Assembly: GCF_900119385.1 (NCBI RefSeq)
Contig: NZ_FPKO01000007.1
Location: 1-64,000 of the forward strand
Source of the DNA: Thermophilibacter mediterraneus
GTDB lineage: Bacteria; Actinomycetota; Coriobacteriia; Coriobacteriales; Atopobiaceae
Length of the DNA: 64,000 nucleotides
Direction of reading: 5' to 3'
The position numbers and the translations under genes were made by a program. The stretch's first letter is position 1, and every line of letters begins with the position of its first letter. The notes below the pieces were generated by a model that was not told the origin of the DNA, made no database searches, and saw only the letters and a list, made by a program, of their open reading frames with translations. Below, one piece after another: positions 45,006 through 53,636 of the stretch.

Positions 45006-46034
45006 ATGTCCATGAAGTTCAAGCGTCTTCTGCCCATCCCCAAGGACATCCGCGCCGAGATGCCCCTCTCCAACGAGATGGTCGCGCGCAAGGCCGCCTT
45101 CGACGAGCGCGTCGCGGCGGTGCTGTCCGGCCACGACGACCGTCGCCTGCTCATCATCGGCCCGTGCTCGGCGGACCGCGAGGACTCCGTGCTCGACTAC
45201 GCCACCCGCCTGGCCAAGCTCGCCGAGACGGTGGAGGACAAGCTCGTCGTCATCCCGCGCGTCTACACCAACAAGCCGCGCACCAAGGGCGTCGGCTACA
45301 AGGGGCTGCTCCACAACCCCGACCCCGAGTCCGGGGACGACCTGCTCGAGGGCGTCAAGGCCATTCGCCGCATGCACCTGCGTGTGGTGGAGGAGACGGG
45401 CATGTTCACGGCCGACGAGATGCTCTACCCCACCAACTACCAGTACCTCATCGACGTGCTCGCCTACATCGCGGTGGGCGCCCGCTCGGTCGAGAACCAG
45501 GAGCACCGCCTCGTGGCCTCGGGCGTCCCCATGCCCGTGGGCATGAAGAACCCCACCGGAGGCTCGACCGACGTCATGCTCAACTCCATCTACGCGGCGC
45601 AGCAGCGTCAGACCTTCATCTTCCGCAACTGGGAGGTCTCCACGACGGGCAACCCGCTCGCGCACGCGGTGCTGCGGGGCTACGTGGGCCTCGACGGCAT
45701 CAACTACCCCAACTACCACTACGAGTACCTCGAGCGCCTTGCCGAGAAGTACACCGCGGCGAGCTTCGAGAACCCCGCCGCGATCATCGACTGCAACCAT
45801 GACAACTCCGGCAAGCGCCCGTTCCAGCAGATTCGCATCTGCCACGAGGTGCTCGACTCGATGAGCCGCTCCGACACCATCGGTCGCCTCGTGCGCGGCT
45901 TCATGGTCGAGTCCTACCTCGTCGACGGAAACCAGCCGGTCGGCGGCGGAACCTACGGTCAGTCCATCACCGACGCGTGCCTGGGCTGGGAGAAGACCGA
46001 GCGGCTCGTGCGCGAGATCGCCGAGCGCGTGTAG
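45006..46034 (+). CDS. aroF: 3-deoxy-7-phosphoheptulonate (DAHP) synthase, class I
   Basis: This is the first enzyme of the shikimate pathway. It joins phosphoenolpyruvate and erythrose 4-phosphate. The 342 residues belong to the AroF/AroG/AroH type: LIIGPCSADR, KPRTKGVGYKGL, GVPMPVGMKNPTGGS, DCNHDNSGK and the final YGQSITD are all present. The metal-binding Cys is in GPCSAD. The start is the ATG at 45006, after GGAGGTG. Which amino acid gives feedback inhibition cannot be told. A strong terminator follows the gene. Confidence 0.92.
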   Translation: MSMKFKRLLPIPKDIRAEMPLSNEMVARKAAFDERVAAVLSGHDDRRLLIIGPCSADREDSVLDYATRLAKLAETVEDKLVVIPRVYTNKPRTKGVGYKGLLHNPDPESGDDLLEGVKAIRRMHLRVVEETGMFTADEMLYPTNYQYLIDVLAYIAVGARSVENQEHRLVASGVPMPVGMKNPTGGSTDVMLNSIYAAQQRQTFIFRNWEVSTTGNPLAHAVLRGYVGLDGINYPNYHYEYLERLAEKYTAASFENPAAIIDCNHDNSGKRPFQQIRICHEVLDSMSRSDTIGRLVRGFMVESYLVDGNQPVGGGTYGQSITDACLGWEKTERLVREIAERV

Positions 46035-46078
46035 GGGCGCCGGGCCGGGGCTCCCAACCGGGCCCGCCGGGTGACGAG

Positions 46079-46139
46079 ACGGAGCGACTGACGAAAAGCG
46101 CGCCCAGCGGGGCGCGCGTTTCGCCAGTCGCTCCGTTTT
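46079..46139 (+). terminator. Strong terminator of the DAHP synthase gene
   Basis: A long stem pairs ACGGAGCGACTG with CAGTCGCTCCGT, with inner GCGCGCC/GGCGCGC arms and a GAAAA/TTTCG interruption. It ends in TTTT (46136-46139). This is the best rho-independent terminator in the window, and it faces the convergent pflA gene. Confidence 0.75.
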
Positions 46140-46190
46140 GCTGGAGCGCCGCGGCAGGGGCGCCGCGAACCGATCGCCGGGGCTCGCCCC

Positions 46191-47006
46191 CTACGCGACC
46201 CCGCGCTCCGCGCGTCTTCTCGCTCGGGCGAGAAGCGCCACGCGCCGCAGCTCCCTGGCGCGCGCCGGCTCCATCGCCTTCACGCCCTCGAGGGGGTAGG
46301 GGATGCCGAGCTTCTCGTACTTGGTCCTGCCGAGCGTGTGGTAGGGGAGCAGGTCGAGCCCCACGACGTTGTCCCAGTCGCCGATGATGCGCCCAACGGC
46401 GGCGACCTCCTCCTCGGAGTCGGTGATGCCGGGAACCACCACGTGGCGGACGAGCGTGGGTACGCCACGCCGCGCGAGCTCGTCCCCGAGCTCGAGGGCG
46501 TGCGAGGCGGGCAGGCCGCAGAGCCGCTCGTGGCCCGCGGCGTCCGACGTCTTGATGTCGAGCAGCACGAGGTCGCACTCGTCGAGAAGCGCGGAGAACC
46601 GCTCCGCGCCCGCCGAGGAGAAGGTGGCGCCGCTCGTGTCGAGGCACGTGTGGATGCGCCCTGCCGGCGCGGCGTGGGCGGCCCGGAAGAGCGCCGCGAC
46701 GAAGTCCGGCTGGGCCATGGGCTCCCCGCCCGTGACAGTGATGCCGCCGCGACGGTAGAAGGGGCGGTTGCGCTCGTAGCGCTCGAGGAGCGCGCCGACG
46801 GTCATGCTCGTGCCGGGGCCAGTGCCGTCGGCGCGGGCGAACTCCCAGGTGTCGGGGTTGTGGCAGTACTGGCAGCGCATCGGGCAGCCTTGGCAGAACA
46901 CCACGAACCGCGTGCCGGGCCCGTCCACCGTCCCGAAGCTCTCGGTGGAGTGAATCCGCCCGATCACGTCAACGTCCCGCACGCTCTTCTCGGTATCCAC
47001 AGTCAC
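46191..47006 (-). CDS. pflA: Pyruvate formate-lyase activating enzyme
   Basis: This radical SAM enzyme generates the glycyl radical on pyruvate formate-lyase. The 4Fe-4S motif CxxxCxxC is C41, C45 and C48 in GCPMRCQYCHNPDTW. Further marks are TVTGGEPMAQP, and VVPGITDSEEE. It has 271 residues from a GTG at 47006, which follows GGAAGG. An ATG 23 codons upstream lies in a palindromic element and would add an unlikely N-terminus (MLRNLPARS). The gene follows the small glycyl-radical protein gene after 146 bp. Its substrate is probably that 80-residue protein rather than full-length PflB. Confidence 0.9.
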   Translation of the reverse strand: MTVDTEKSVRDVDVIGRIHSTESFGTVDGPGTRFVVFCQGCPMRCQYCHNPDTWEFARADGTGPGTSMTVGALLERYERNRPFYRRGGITVTGGEPMAQPDFVAALFRAAHAAPAGRIHTCLDTSGATFSSAGAERFSALLDECDLVLLDIKTSDAAGHERLCGLPASHALELGDELARRGVPTLVRHVVVPGITDSEEEVAAVGRIIGDWDNVVGLDLLPYHTLGRTKYEKLGIPYPLEGVKAMEPARARELRRVALLARARRRAERGVA

Positions 47007-47051
47007 ATCCGCACCTTCCACCCAGATCTGTATGCAACCATGATAGACAGA

Positions 47052-47129
47052 GCGGGCGGGGAGGTTGCGGAGCAAAGTTCCTGCACGCCAAGGGCGCGAA
47101 GCACTTTGCGGAGCAACCTCCCCGCCCGC
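47052..47129. repeat. Long inverted repeat between the glycyl-radical protein and pflA
   Basis: The perfect 17-bp arms GCGGGCGGGGAGGTTGC (47052-47068) and GCAACCTCCCCGCCCGC (47113-47129) are followed inward by a second GCAAAG/CTTTGC pair. It lies just upstream of the chosen pflA start, so it may cut down transcription into pflA or protect the upstream mRNA end. Confidence 0.75.
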
Positions 47130-47152
47130 CTTACGGACAGGTCAGGTCGACC

Positions 47153-47395
47153 TTACATCGCCTCGTGGAAGGTGCGGCTGATGACGTCGTCCTGCTGCTT
47201 CTTGGTGAGGGAGTTGAACTTCACCGCGTAGCCGGAGACGCGAATGGTGAGCTGCGGGTACTTCTCGGGGTGAGCCTGGGCGTCAAGCAGGGTCTCCTTG
47301 GTGAAGACGTTGACGTTGAGGTGGTGGCCGCCCTCCTCGACGTAGCCGTCGATCATGCTGACGAGGTTGTCGACCTGCTCGGCAGAAGCGCTCAT
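47153..47395 (-). CDS. Stand-alone glycyl-radical domain, small subunit of split pyruvate formate-lyase
   Basis: The 80-residue protein equals the C-terminal domain of pyruvate formate-lyase. [38 protein letters not shown] and a final [14 protein letters not shown] are all present. The radical glycine is G55 in RVSGYAV. It resembles E. coli GrcA (YfiD), which can replace the radical domain of oxygen-damaged PflB, but is about 45 residues shorter. Here the preceding pflB gene lacks this domain altogether, so the small protein should be essential for activity. The start follows GAAAGGAAC. There is a 137-bp gap to pflB. Confidence 0.92.
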   Translation of the reverse strand: MSASAEQVDNLVSMIDGYVEEGGHHLNVNVFTKETLLDAQAHPEKYPQLTIRVSGYAVKFNSLTKKQQDDVISRTFHEAM

Positions 47396-47490
47396 GTGAG
47401 TTCCTTTCTCGTATGGGCCGCCCCCCGTCGGGGGCGGCCCGCCCTTTCCCACAGTGTAGCCGATAATTGCTACAAAAGAAGTGTCAATTA

Positions 47491-47530
47491 CCGTGCAAAA
47501 GTGACAGTCCCTTTTGCACGCTTTGCACGG
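47491..47530. repeat. GTGCAAA-family palindrome, copy 1
   Basis: CCGTGCAAAAGTGACAGTCCC continues to CTTTTGCACGCTTTGCACGG. It ends two bases before the stop codon of the truncated pflB and lies between the two parts of the split enzyme. A close relative lies at 50795-50836. The core GTGACAGTCCC recalls the GGGGAC family. Confidence 0.8.
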
Positions 47531-47532
47531 TG

Positions 47533-49626
47533 CTAGCAGCAGCCGCAGTCGGGGGCCGGGTTCTCGATCTGGATGTCCACGTCGACGCCCAGCGCGTCGA
47601 GGTCGAGCTCGCCGAACATGACCTCGCCGTCCTTGCCGAGGGCGCCCGGGACGATGGAGAACGTGTTGGAGATGCCGTCCTGAGCGTCCTTGAACGGGAG
47701 CTTGGCCACGGAGGCGAGCGACGCGACGGCGCCGTGGGTGTCGCGACGGTGCATCGGGTTGGCACCCGGGGCGAAGGGCTCGCCGGCGCGACGGCCGTCG
47801 GGCGTGTTGCCGGTGGCGTTGCCGTAGACCACGTTCGAGGTGATGGTGAGGATCGAGGTCGTGGGCACGGAGTTGCGGTAGGTGTCGGTCTCGCGGACGT
47901 ACTTCATGAAGACCTCGACCACGTCGTGGGCGATCTGGTCCACGCGGTCGTCGTCGTTGCCGTACTTGGGGAAGTCGCCCTCGACCTGGTAGTCGGTCAC
48001 GAGGCCGGTCTCGTCGCGGACGACCTTGACCTTGGCGTACTTGATCGCGGAGAGCGAGTCGGCCACGACGGACAGGCCCGCGATGCCCGTGGCGAACCAG
48101 CGGTGGACGTGCTCGTCGTGCAGGGCCATCTGCAGGCGCTCGTAGCAGTACTTGTCGTGCATGTAGTGGATGATGTTGAGGGAGTTGACGTAGACCTCGG
48201 CGAGCCACTGCATCATGTCGCGGTACTTGGAGACGACGTCGTCGTAGTCGAGGTAGTCGCCCTCGACCGGACGGAACTTCGGGCCGACCTGCTCGCCGGT
48301 CTTCTCGTCACGGCCGCCGTTGATGGCGTAGAGCAGGCACTTGGCGAGGTTGGCGCGGGCGCCGAAGAACTGCATCTCCTTGCCGATGCGCATCGAGGAC
48401 ACGCAGCAGGCGATGGCGTAGTCGTCGCCGTGGTAGACGCGCATGAGGTCGTCGTTCTCGTACTGGATGGAGCTCGTGGTGATGGAGATCTTGGCGCAGT
48501 AGCGCTTGAAGGCCTCGGGCAGGCGCGTGGACCAGAGCACCGTGAGGTTGGGCTCGGGGCTGGTGCCCATGTTCTCGAGGGTGTGGAGGTAGCGGAAGGC
48601 GGTCTTGGTGACCATGGAGCGGCCGTCGACGCCCATGCCGCCAATGGACTCGGTGACCCACTGCGGGTCGCCGGAGAAGAGCTCGTTGTACTCGGGCGTG
48701 CGGGCAAACTTGACCATGCGCAGCTTCATGACCAGGTGGTCGATGATCTCCTGGGCCTCGGCCTCGCAGATCTTGCCGGCCTTGAGGTCGCGCTCGGCGT
48801 AGATGTCCAGGAACGTGGAGTTGCGGCCGATCGACATCGCGGCGCCGTTCTGCTCCTTGACCGCGGCGAGGTAGCCGAAGTAGAGCCACTGGACGGCCTC
48901 CTGGAACGAGGCGGCCGGGCGGGAGATGTCGAAGCCGTAGATCTTGCCGAGCTGCGCGAGCTCCTGGAGCGCGCGGATCTGCTCGGCGAGCTCCTCGCGG
49001 TGGCGGATGGTGGCCTCGTTCATGGTCTTCTGGGTGCCGGCGTGCTCGGCCTTCTTCTCCTCGATGAGGCGGTCGACGCCGTAGAGGGCGACGCGACGGT
49101 AGTCGCCGATGATGCGGCCGCGGCCGTAGGCGTCGGGGAGGCCGGTGATGATGTGGCTGTGGCGGCACGCGCGCATCTCGGGCGTGTAGCAGTCAAAGAC
49201 GCCCGCGTTGTGGGTCTTGCGGTAGTTAGTGTAGATGTTGACGATCTCGGGGTCGACCTCGTAGCCGTTCTGCTTGCACGCGGCCACGGCCATGCGGATG
49301 CCGCCGTTGACCATGAGGGCGCGCTTGAGCGGCTTCTCGGTCTGAAGGCCCACGATCTTCTCCAGCGGCTGGTCGATGTAGCCAGCGGGGTGGGAGACGA
49401 TCGTCGAGACGAGGTCGGTGTCCATGTCGAGGACGCCGCCCGCCTCGCGCTCCTGCTGGAAGAGGTCGAGGACCTCGTTCCAGAGCTTGGTGGTGCTCTC
49501 CGTGGGGCCGGCGAGGAAGGACTCGTCGCCGTCGTACGGGGTGTAGTTCTTCTGGATGAAGTCACGGACGTCGATCTCGTGCTCCCAGTTGCCACCCACA
49601 AAGCCCTGCCATGCTTCCTGACTCAC
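47533..49626 (-). CDS. pflB: Pyruvate formate-lyase large subunit lacking the glycyl-radical domain
   Basis: The 697-residue protein matches PflB (formate C-acetyltransferase; pyruvate + CoA to acetyl-CoA + formate) from its start to [16 protein letters not shown]. The catalytic cysteines are C407 and C408 in IACCVSSM. After GALGKD the usual C-terminal domain is missing; instead a 31-residue tail ends in PAPDCGCC. E. coli PflB is 760 residues and ends in the radical domain. The missing part is encoded by the next gene. The start is GTG at 49626, after CTAAGGAGC. The order is pflB, radical domain, pflA on one strand. Confidence 0.93.
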   Translation of the reverse strand: MSQEAWQGFVGGNWEHEIDVRDFIQKNYTPYDGDESFLAGPTESTTKLWNEVLDLFQQEREAGGVLDMDTDLVSTIVSHPAGYIDQPLEKIVGLQTEKPLKRALMVNGGIRMAVAACKQNGYEVDPEIVNIYTNYRKTHNAGVFDCYTPEMRACRHSHIITGLPDAYGRGRIIGDYRRVALYGVDRLIEEKKAEHAGTQKTMNEATIRHREELAEQIRALQELAQLGKIYGFDISRPAASFQEAVQWLYFGYLAAVKEQNGAAMSIGRNSTFLDIYAERDLKAGKICEAEAQEIIDHLVMKLRMVKFARTPEYNELFSGDPQWVTESIGGMGVDGRSMVTKTAFRYLHTLENMGTSPEPNLTVLWSTRLPEAFKRYCAKISITTSSIQYENDDLMRVYHGDDYAIACCVSSMRIGKEMQFFGARANLAKCLLYAINGGRDEKTGEQVGPKFRPVEGDYLDYDDVVSKYRDMMQWLAEVYVNSLNIIHYMHDKYCYERLQMALHDEHVHRWFATGIAGLSVVADSLSAIKYAKVKVVRDETGLVTDYQVEGDFPKYGNDDDRVDQIAHDVVEVFMKYVRETDTYRNSVPTTSILTITSNVVYGNATGNTPDGRRAGEPFAPGANPMHRRDTHGAVASLASVAKLPFKDAQDGISNTFSIVPGALGKDGEVMFGELDLDALGVDVDIQIENPAPDCGCC

Positions 49627-49815
49627 TGCTCACGCTCCTTAGACGTGGTCGTTGTGTAGCCGCTAGGGTAACGGCCCCACCAAGGTACCAGATATGTAAA
49701 GGATTTGTGATGAGAATAAGTTAGCTTTGGTTACCATCGCGCAAACTACATAGAGGCACAGCATGTTGTGGTATGAGACAAGTATATCCTCAACTTGTGG
49801 TGGTATGGCGCGCAT
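49627..49815 (-). promoter_or_regulatory. AT-rich leader and promoter region of the pfl operon
   Basis: The 190 bp upstream of pflB are much richer in A/T than average, as expected for a strong promoter. I cannot assign -35 and -10 boxes with confidence. Two direct copies of a TTGTGGTATG-like sequence (plus strand, near 49765 and 49795) and a TTGTGATGAGAATAA stretch near 49705 are candidate regulator sites, for example for a redox-sensing repressor. Confidence 0.4.
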
Positions 49816-50001
49816 GGCGCCCAACGTCCCCTCGGGCCTCTCCTGCTGCGCAGGCCCCCTCTCCGCCGCGCGCTTTCGGGGCGCGTGACTTCCGCCATCC
49901 GCGCGCCCTTGGCGCCGACCCCCTCAGGGGTGATGCCTAGAAGGCGCCGTCATTGGGTGATGTGGCTCTCGCGCGTCGCCCGCGAGGCCAGATTTGCAAA
50001 G

Positions 50002-50162
50002 AACCCCGTGCGATTGGGTGCGAGCCCTGAGGTTTTTCTCGCTTTTGGGCTTCGGGGAGCGCCCAATCTGTGGCGGTTTGTGGCACACTGCGCGCTCCGG
50101 GGCACGCCTCGGGTCGCGGGGCGGGGCCCAGCATCAAACATGCTACCCAATCGCAAGGGGTT
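50002..50162. mobile_element. 161-bp MITE-like or structured element with 18-bp inverted ends
   Basis: The left end AACCCCGTGCGATTGGGT (50002-50019) and the right end ACCCAATCGCAAGGGGTT (50145-50162) are inverted repeats with one mismatch. Inside is a further GGAGCGC/GCGCTCC pair. It encodes no protein. I see no clear target-site duplication. It lies in the otherwise gene-free 490-bp gap between the pfl promoter and the GtrA gene, which also contains the GGCGAGAAGGA motif at 50224. Confidence 0.5.
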
Positions 50163-50283
50163 TCAGCGGAGCCCGGCACCGTGGCGAGCTCGGGGCGCCG
50201 CGGCGCGGCCACGCGGCGGCGCCGGCGAGAAGGACGTGAGGGACGAGAGGGGCCCGCGCCCGCGACCCCGCCCGCCCGGGGCG

Positions 50284-50775
50284 CTACCTTCCCGGCGCGA
50301 TCCAGAACTTGAGCACGGGGAAGCTCACCACCACGGCGAGCAGCGTGTTCACCACGGAGGCGATGGTGCCCGAGAGCGTTGCGTCGATTCCGAGCGCGGT
50401 CTGGCAGAAGCTCATCACGTAGTTGGGCAGCAGCAGGTTCACCACCACGATGACCACGGCGAGCACGGCGTACTTCCACGCGGTCTCGCGGAAGCTCGCG
50501 TCGGACCTGAAGACCCACTTCATCTGCACGAAGAAGTTCACGACCTGCGCCGCGACCTCGGCGACGAGGAAGGCGATGAAGGCGCCGAGGCCGGTGTCGC
50601 GGTAGTCGAAGACGAGGAACTGGAACGGCTGGGTCAGCTGCAGCGTCTGCACGAAGAGCGCCGTCCCCGCTGCGGTGAGGGCGATGCGCACGATGGTGGA
50701 GACGTTGGAGAGCACGTTGAACTTGACGAACTCCCAGACCCCCCGGTGCTCCCGGGTCCACGTTTCGAAGCTCAT
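50284..50775 (-). CDS. GtrA-family membrane protein
   Basis: This 163-residue protein has four predicted membrane helices, as in the GtrA family (PF04138), which helps move lipid-linked sugars across the membrane or supports surface polysaccharide modification. The first helix region reads EFVKFNVLSNVSTIVRIALT. The motif VVNFFVQMKWVF between helices two and three is typical. The start follows AGAAAGGATC. It lies behind the GH3 gene with a GTGCAAA palindrome in the 62-bp gap. No glycosyltransferase partner is nearby. Confidence 0.82.
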   Translation of the reverse strand: MSFETWTREHRGVWEFVKFNVLSNVSTIVRIALTAAGTALFVQTLQLTQPFQFLVFDYRDTGLGAFIAFLVAEVAAQVVNFFVQMKWVFRSDASFRETAWKYAVLAVVIVVVNLLLPNYVMSFCQTALGIDATLSGTIASVVNTLLAVVVSFPVLKFWIAPGR

Positions 50776-50794
50776 GTTCGATCCTTTCTGCGGG

Positions 50795-50836
50795 GCGTGC
50801 AAAGGGGCGTGCAAAAGTGCCTGTCCCCTTTGCACG
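50795..50836. repeat. GTGCAAA-family palindrome, copy 2
   Basis: GCGTGCAAAGGGGCGTGCAA continues AAGTGCCTGTCCCCTTTGCACGG. It starts 20 bases upstream of the gtrA-like ATG and ends one base before the GH3 stop codon. It is the second member of the family seen between the two parts of the split pyruvate formate-lyase. Confidence 0.8.
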
Positions 50837-50837
50837 G

Positions 50838-53321
50838 TTAGAGCTTGCGGGCGAGCGCGCGGTTGCGCACCAGGTTGGCGAGAAGGGCGAGGGCAATCGG
50901 CGCCACGACCCAGAGCGCCCACAGGAGGGCGCCGACGCCCGCGCCCCACCCGAGGGCGAGCGAGAGGGCGAGAAGGACGGCGCCGCCCCAGCCGAATCCG
51001 CGCACCTCGCGCACGAGCGCGTCGACGACGCCCATGTCGGCCATGCCCCCCGTCATCTTTGCGATGGCGCGCAGCGGCATGTTCCAGACGAAGAGGACGT
51101 TGAGGTTGGGCCTGCCGGAGCGCTCGGCCGCGCGCTTCATCGCCCGGAGCGCGAGCCACACGACCCAGAAGACGAGCGAGCGCCCGTGGCCGAGGTCGCA
51201 GAAGCACATGTTGCGACCGATCCCGGGCGTGTCGTCGGGGAGGGGCCTGCCGAGAAGGGCGGAGAAGTGCGCGTCGTCCACCGAGGTCACGTCGGCGGTC
51301 TCGTAGGGGGTCACGTCGACGCCCGCGTAGGGGTTCGGGGCTCCGGTCCCGGCGAGCTCGACGACCCCCACGAGCCTGATGTCCTCGCACGACGCCCCCA
51401 CGCGCAGCTCGTAGGCGCCGCCCTCGACCTCCCAGCGGCCCGTCGCCACGTTGAAGTACGCGAAGGAGCGCTCGGTGAGGGGGATCGTTACGCGACGGGA
51501 CTCGCCCGGGGCGAGCTCGACCTTGGCGAAGCCCCTGAGCTCCTGCTCGGGGCGGAAGACCTCGCGCTCGGGCTTGGCGACGTAGAGCTGGACCACCTCG
51601 GCGCCCGCGACGTTCCCGGTGTTGGCGACGGTGAGGGCGACCCCGTCGGGGGAGGCCTCGAGGCCGGAGTAGGCGAAGGTCGTGTACGAGAGGCCGAAGC
51701 CGAAGGGGAGCGCCACGGGCGCGCCCGCGCTCTGGAAGTAGCGATAGCCCACGTAGAGCCCCTCGCGGTACTCCGCGCAGCGCCCCTCGGAGGGGAAGCT
51801 CGCCGAGGAGGGCACGTCCGAGAGGCGCAGCGGCCAGGTCTCGGAGAGCCTGCCCGAGGGGCAGGTCCTCCCCGTGACCACGTCGAGGGCCCCGCCCGCG
51901 CCCGCCTGGCCGCCGAGGGCGCAGTAGAGCACCGCGCGGGCGTCGTCCATCCAGTCGCTCTCGACCGCCGACCCCGCGCTCAGCAGGACCGCCACGTTGG
52001 GGTTGACCCCTGCGACGGCATGGGCGAGCTCGAGCTGGTTGTCGTTCAGGCGCATGTCCGGGCGGTCGGCGCCCTCCGACTCCTGGATCTCGGTGAGGCC
52101 CAGGCAGAGCAGCACCACGTCCGCGTGCGCGGCGAGGTCGAGCGCCGCGCCGCGCCGCGCGGGGCTCTCGCCGCCGTCGCGCTCGAAGCCCGGCTCGTAG
52201 CCGACGAGGTCGAGGTCCGTCTCGCCCATGAGGCCGAGCAGGCTGTCCACGCGCGTGGAGTTGACGGCCGAGGAGCCGGCGCCCTGGTAGTGCGGGGTCT
52301 TGGCGAAGTCGCCGATGAGGGCGACGCGCGTGCCCGCGGCGAGCGGGAGGAGCTCGCCCTCGTTCTTGAGCAGGACGCAGCCCGCCGCCGCGGCCTCGCG
52401 GGCGAGGGCGTGGTGGGCGTCGGCGTCGAAGGAGCGCCGCGCCGCCTCGACGGCGGGGGCGACGGACAGGGCGAGCTCGACGGCCTCGTCGACGCGCTCG
52501 TCGAGGTCGGCCTCCGAGAGCGCGCCCGAGCGCACGGCGTCCATGAGCTCGCGCACCGAGCCGAGGCCCGGCGCCGGCATCTCGATGGTCGAGCCGGCGG
52601 CGACGCCGGCTGCGTGGTCGTTGGAGCCTCCCCAGTCGGTCACGACGGCGCCGTCGAAGCCCCACTCGTCGCGCAGTATGTCGCCCAGCAGGTGGCTGCT
52701 CTCGTTGGCGTACGTGCCGTTCACGAGGTTGTAGGAGGTCATGATGGTCCTGGGGGCGGACTCGGTGACGCAGGTCTCGAAGCCGGCGAGGTAGATCTCG
52801 CGCAGCGTGCGCTCGTCGAGCACGGAGTCGGACGCCTGGCGGCGCGTCTCCTGGCTGTTGGCGGCATAGTGCTTGGGGCAGGCACCGATGCCCGTGGACT
52901 GGATGCCGCGCACGTAGGCCGCCGCCATCGTGCCGCTCAGGCAGGGGTCCTCCGAGAAGTACTCGAAGTTGCGGCCGCAGAGCGGGTTGCGCTTGATGCA
53001 CAGGCCCGGGCCCAGCAGCACGCCCACGCCCTGGGAGGCCGCCTCGGCGCCCATGGCCGCGGCCACCCGCTCGGCGAGCCTTGGGTCCCAGCTGTTGGCG
53101 ATGGTGACGGCGGTGGGGAAGCACGTTGCCGGCTCGGAGGCGTTGAGCCCGAGGTGGTCGGCGTCCCCCGCCTGGTGGCGCACGCCGGAGGGCCCGTCGG
53201 AGAACTCGACCGACGGGATGCCCAGGCGCTCGATGGGCCGGGTGCCGAAGGTCGTGGCACCCTGGAGCAGCGTGCACTTCTCGGCGAGCGTCATTGTGCT
53301 GATAAGGTCCTCGTGCCTCAT
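50838..53321 (-). CDS. GH3 beta-glucosidase with C-terminal membrane segments
   Basis: This 827-residue retaining glycosidase has the GH3 barrel (nucleophile aspartate in GAVVTDWGG), the second alpha/beta domain (DKNEGELLPL-like, here LLKNEGELLPLAAGTRVALIGD) and a fibronectin III-like domain (ALTVANTGNVAGAEVVQLY). Usually the protein would end there. Here about 120 further residues include hydrophobic stretches (RSLVFWVVWLALRAM and VLLALSLALGWGAGVGALLW) that look like membrane helices. With no signal peptide, the enzyme may sit on the inner face of the membrane. The start follows GAGGAGGAACC. The substrate is probably an unphosphorylated beta-glucoside. Confidence 0.9.
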   Translation of the reverse strand: MRHEDLISTMTLAEKCTLLQGATTFGTRPIERLGIPSVEFSDGPSGVRHQAGDADHLGLNASEPATCFPTAVTIANSWDPRLAERVAAAMGAEAASQGVGVLLGPGLCIKRNPLCGRNFEYFSEDPCLSGTMAAAYVRGIQSTGIGACPKHYAANSQETRRQASDSVLDERTLREIYLAGFETCVTESAPRTIMTSYNLVNGTYANESSHLLGDILRDEWGFDGAVVTDWGGSNDHAAGVAAGSTIEMPAPGLGSVRELMDAVRSGALSEADLDERVDEAVELALSVAPAVEAARRSFDADAHHALAREAAAAGCVLLKNEGELLPLAAGTRVALIGDFAKTPHYQGAGSSAVNSTRVDSLLGLMGETDLDLVGYEPGFERDGGESPARRGAALDLAAHADVVLLCLGLTEIQESEGADRPDMRLNDNQLELAHAVAGVNPNVAVLLSAGSAVESDWMDDARAVLYCALGGQAGAGGALDVVTGRTCPSGRLSETWPLRLSDVPSSASFPSEGRCAEYREGLYVGYRYFQSAGAPVALPFGFGLSYTTFAYSGLEASPDGVALTVANTGNVAGAEVVQLYVAKPEREVFRPEQELRGFAKVELAPGESRRVTIPLTERSFAYFNVATGRWEVEGGAYELRVGASCEDIRLVGVVELAGTGAPNPYAGVDVTPYETADVTSVDDAHFSALLGRPLPDDTPGIGRNMCFCDLGHGRSLVFWVVWLALRAMKRAAERSGRPNLNVLFVWNMPLRAIAKMTGGMADMGVVDALVREVRGFGWGGAVLLALSLALGWGAGVGALLWALWVVAPIALALLANLVRNRALARKL

Positions 53322-53560
53322 GGTTCCTCCTCGGTCCTGCTCGGTCCCGATGATAGGCCCGCCCGGCGCTCGGGGGCGCCTCCCGTCACGATCGGTTCCC
53401 TGTGCGACTCGATCGGCACGCCGCACATGCCACCGGTCGCGCAGAGCGACGCCCGGCTCAAGGATGCGCGTGCGGCGCCAGAGGTCGTCCTTGTGCCAGC
53501 GCAGGTCGGATGAGCCGTATCGAAACGCGCCCGCCCGCGGGGGGCGCCCTCATAAGCGGG

Positions 53561-53598
53561 GGCGGGCGAGAAGGACCTCGAGGTCCCTCTCGCCCGCC
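53561..53598. terminator. Palindrome built from the GGCGAGAAGGACCT motif
   Basis: GGCGGGCGAGAAGGACCT faces AGGTCCCTCTCGCCCGCC around a central CGAG, with one mismatch. It lies in the 315-bp gap between the dedA stop and the GH3 start and probably terminates the upstream-facing transcript. The rest of the gap (53322-53560) shows no gene. Confidence 0.6.
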
Positions 53599-53636
53599 CT
53601 GGCGTCCCGCGATCTGGCGCGCGTCCCGAGGCTTCG

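Noticed and set aside
47007-47075. Upstream ATG for pflA at 47075
   Set aside because: It lies inside the inverted repeat and would add MLRNLPARSVYHGC, unlike PflA; the GTG at 47006 has a better ribosome-binding site.
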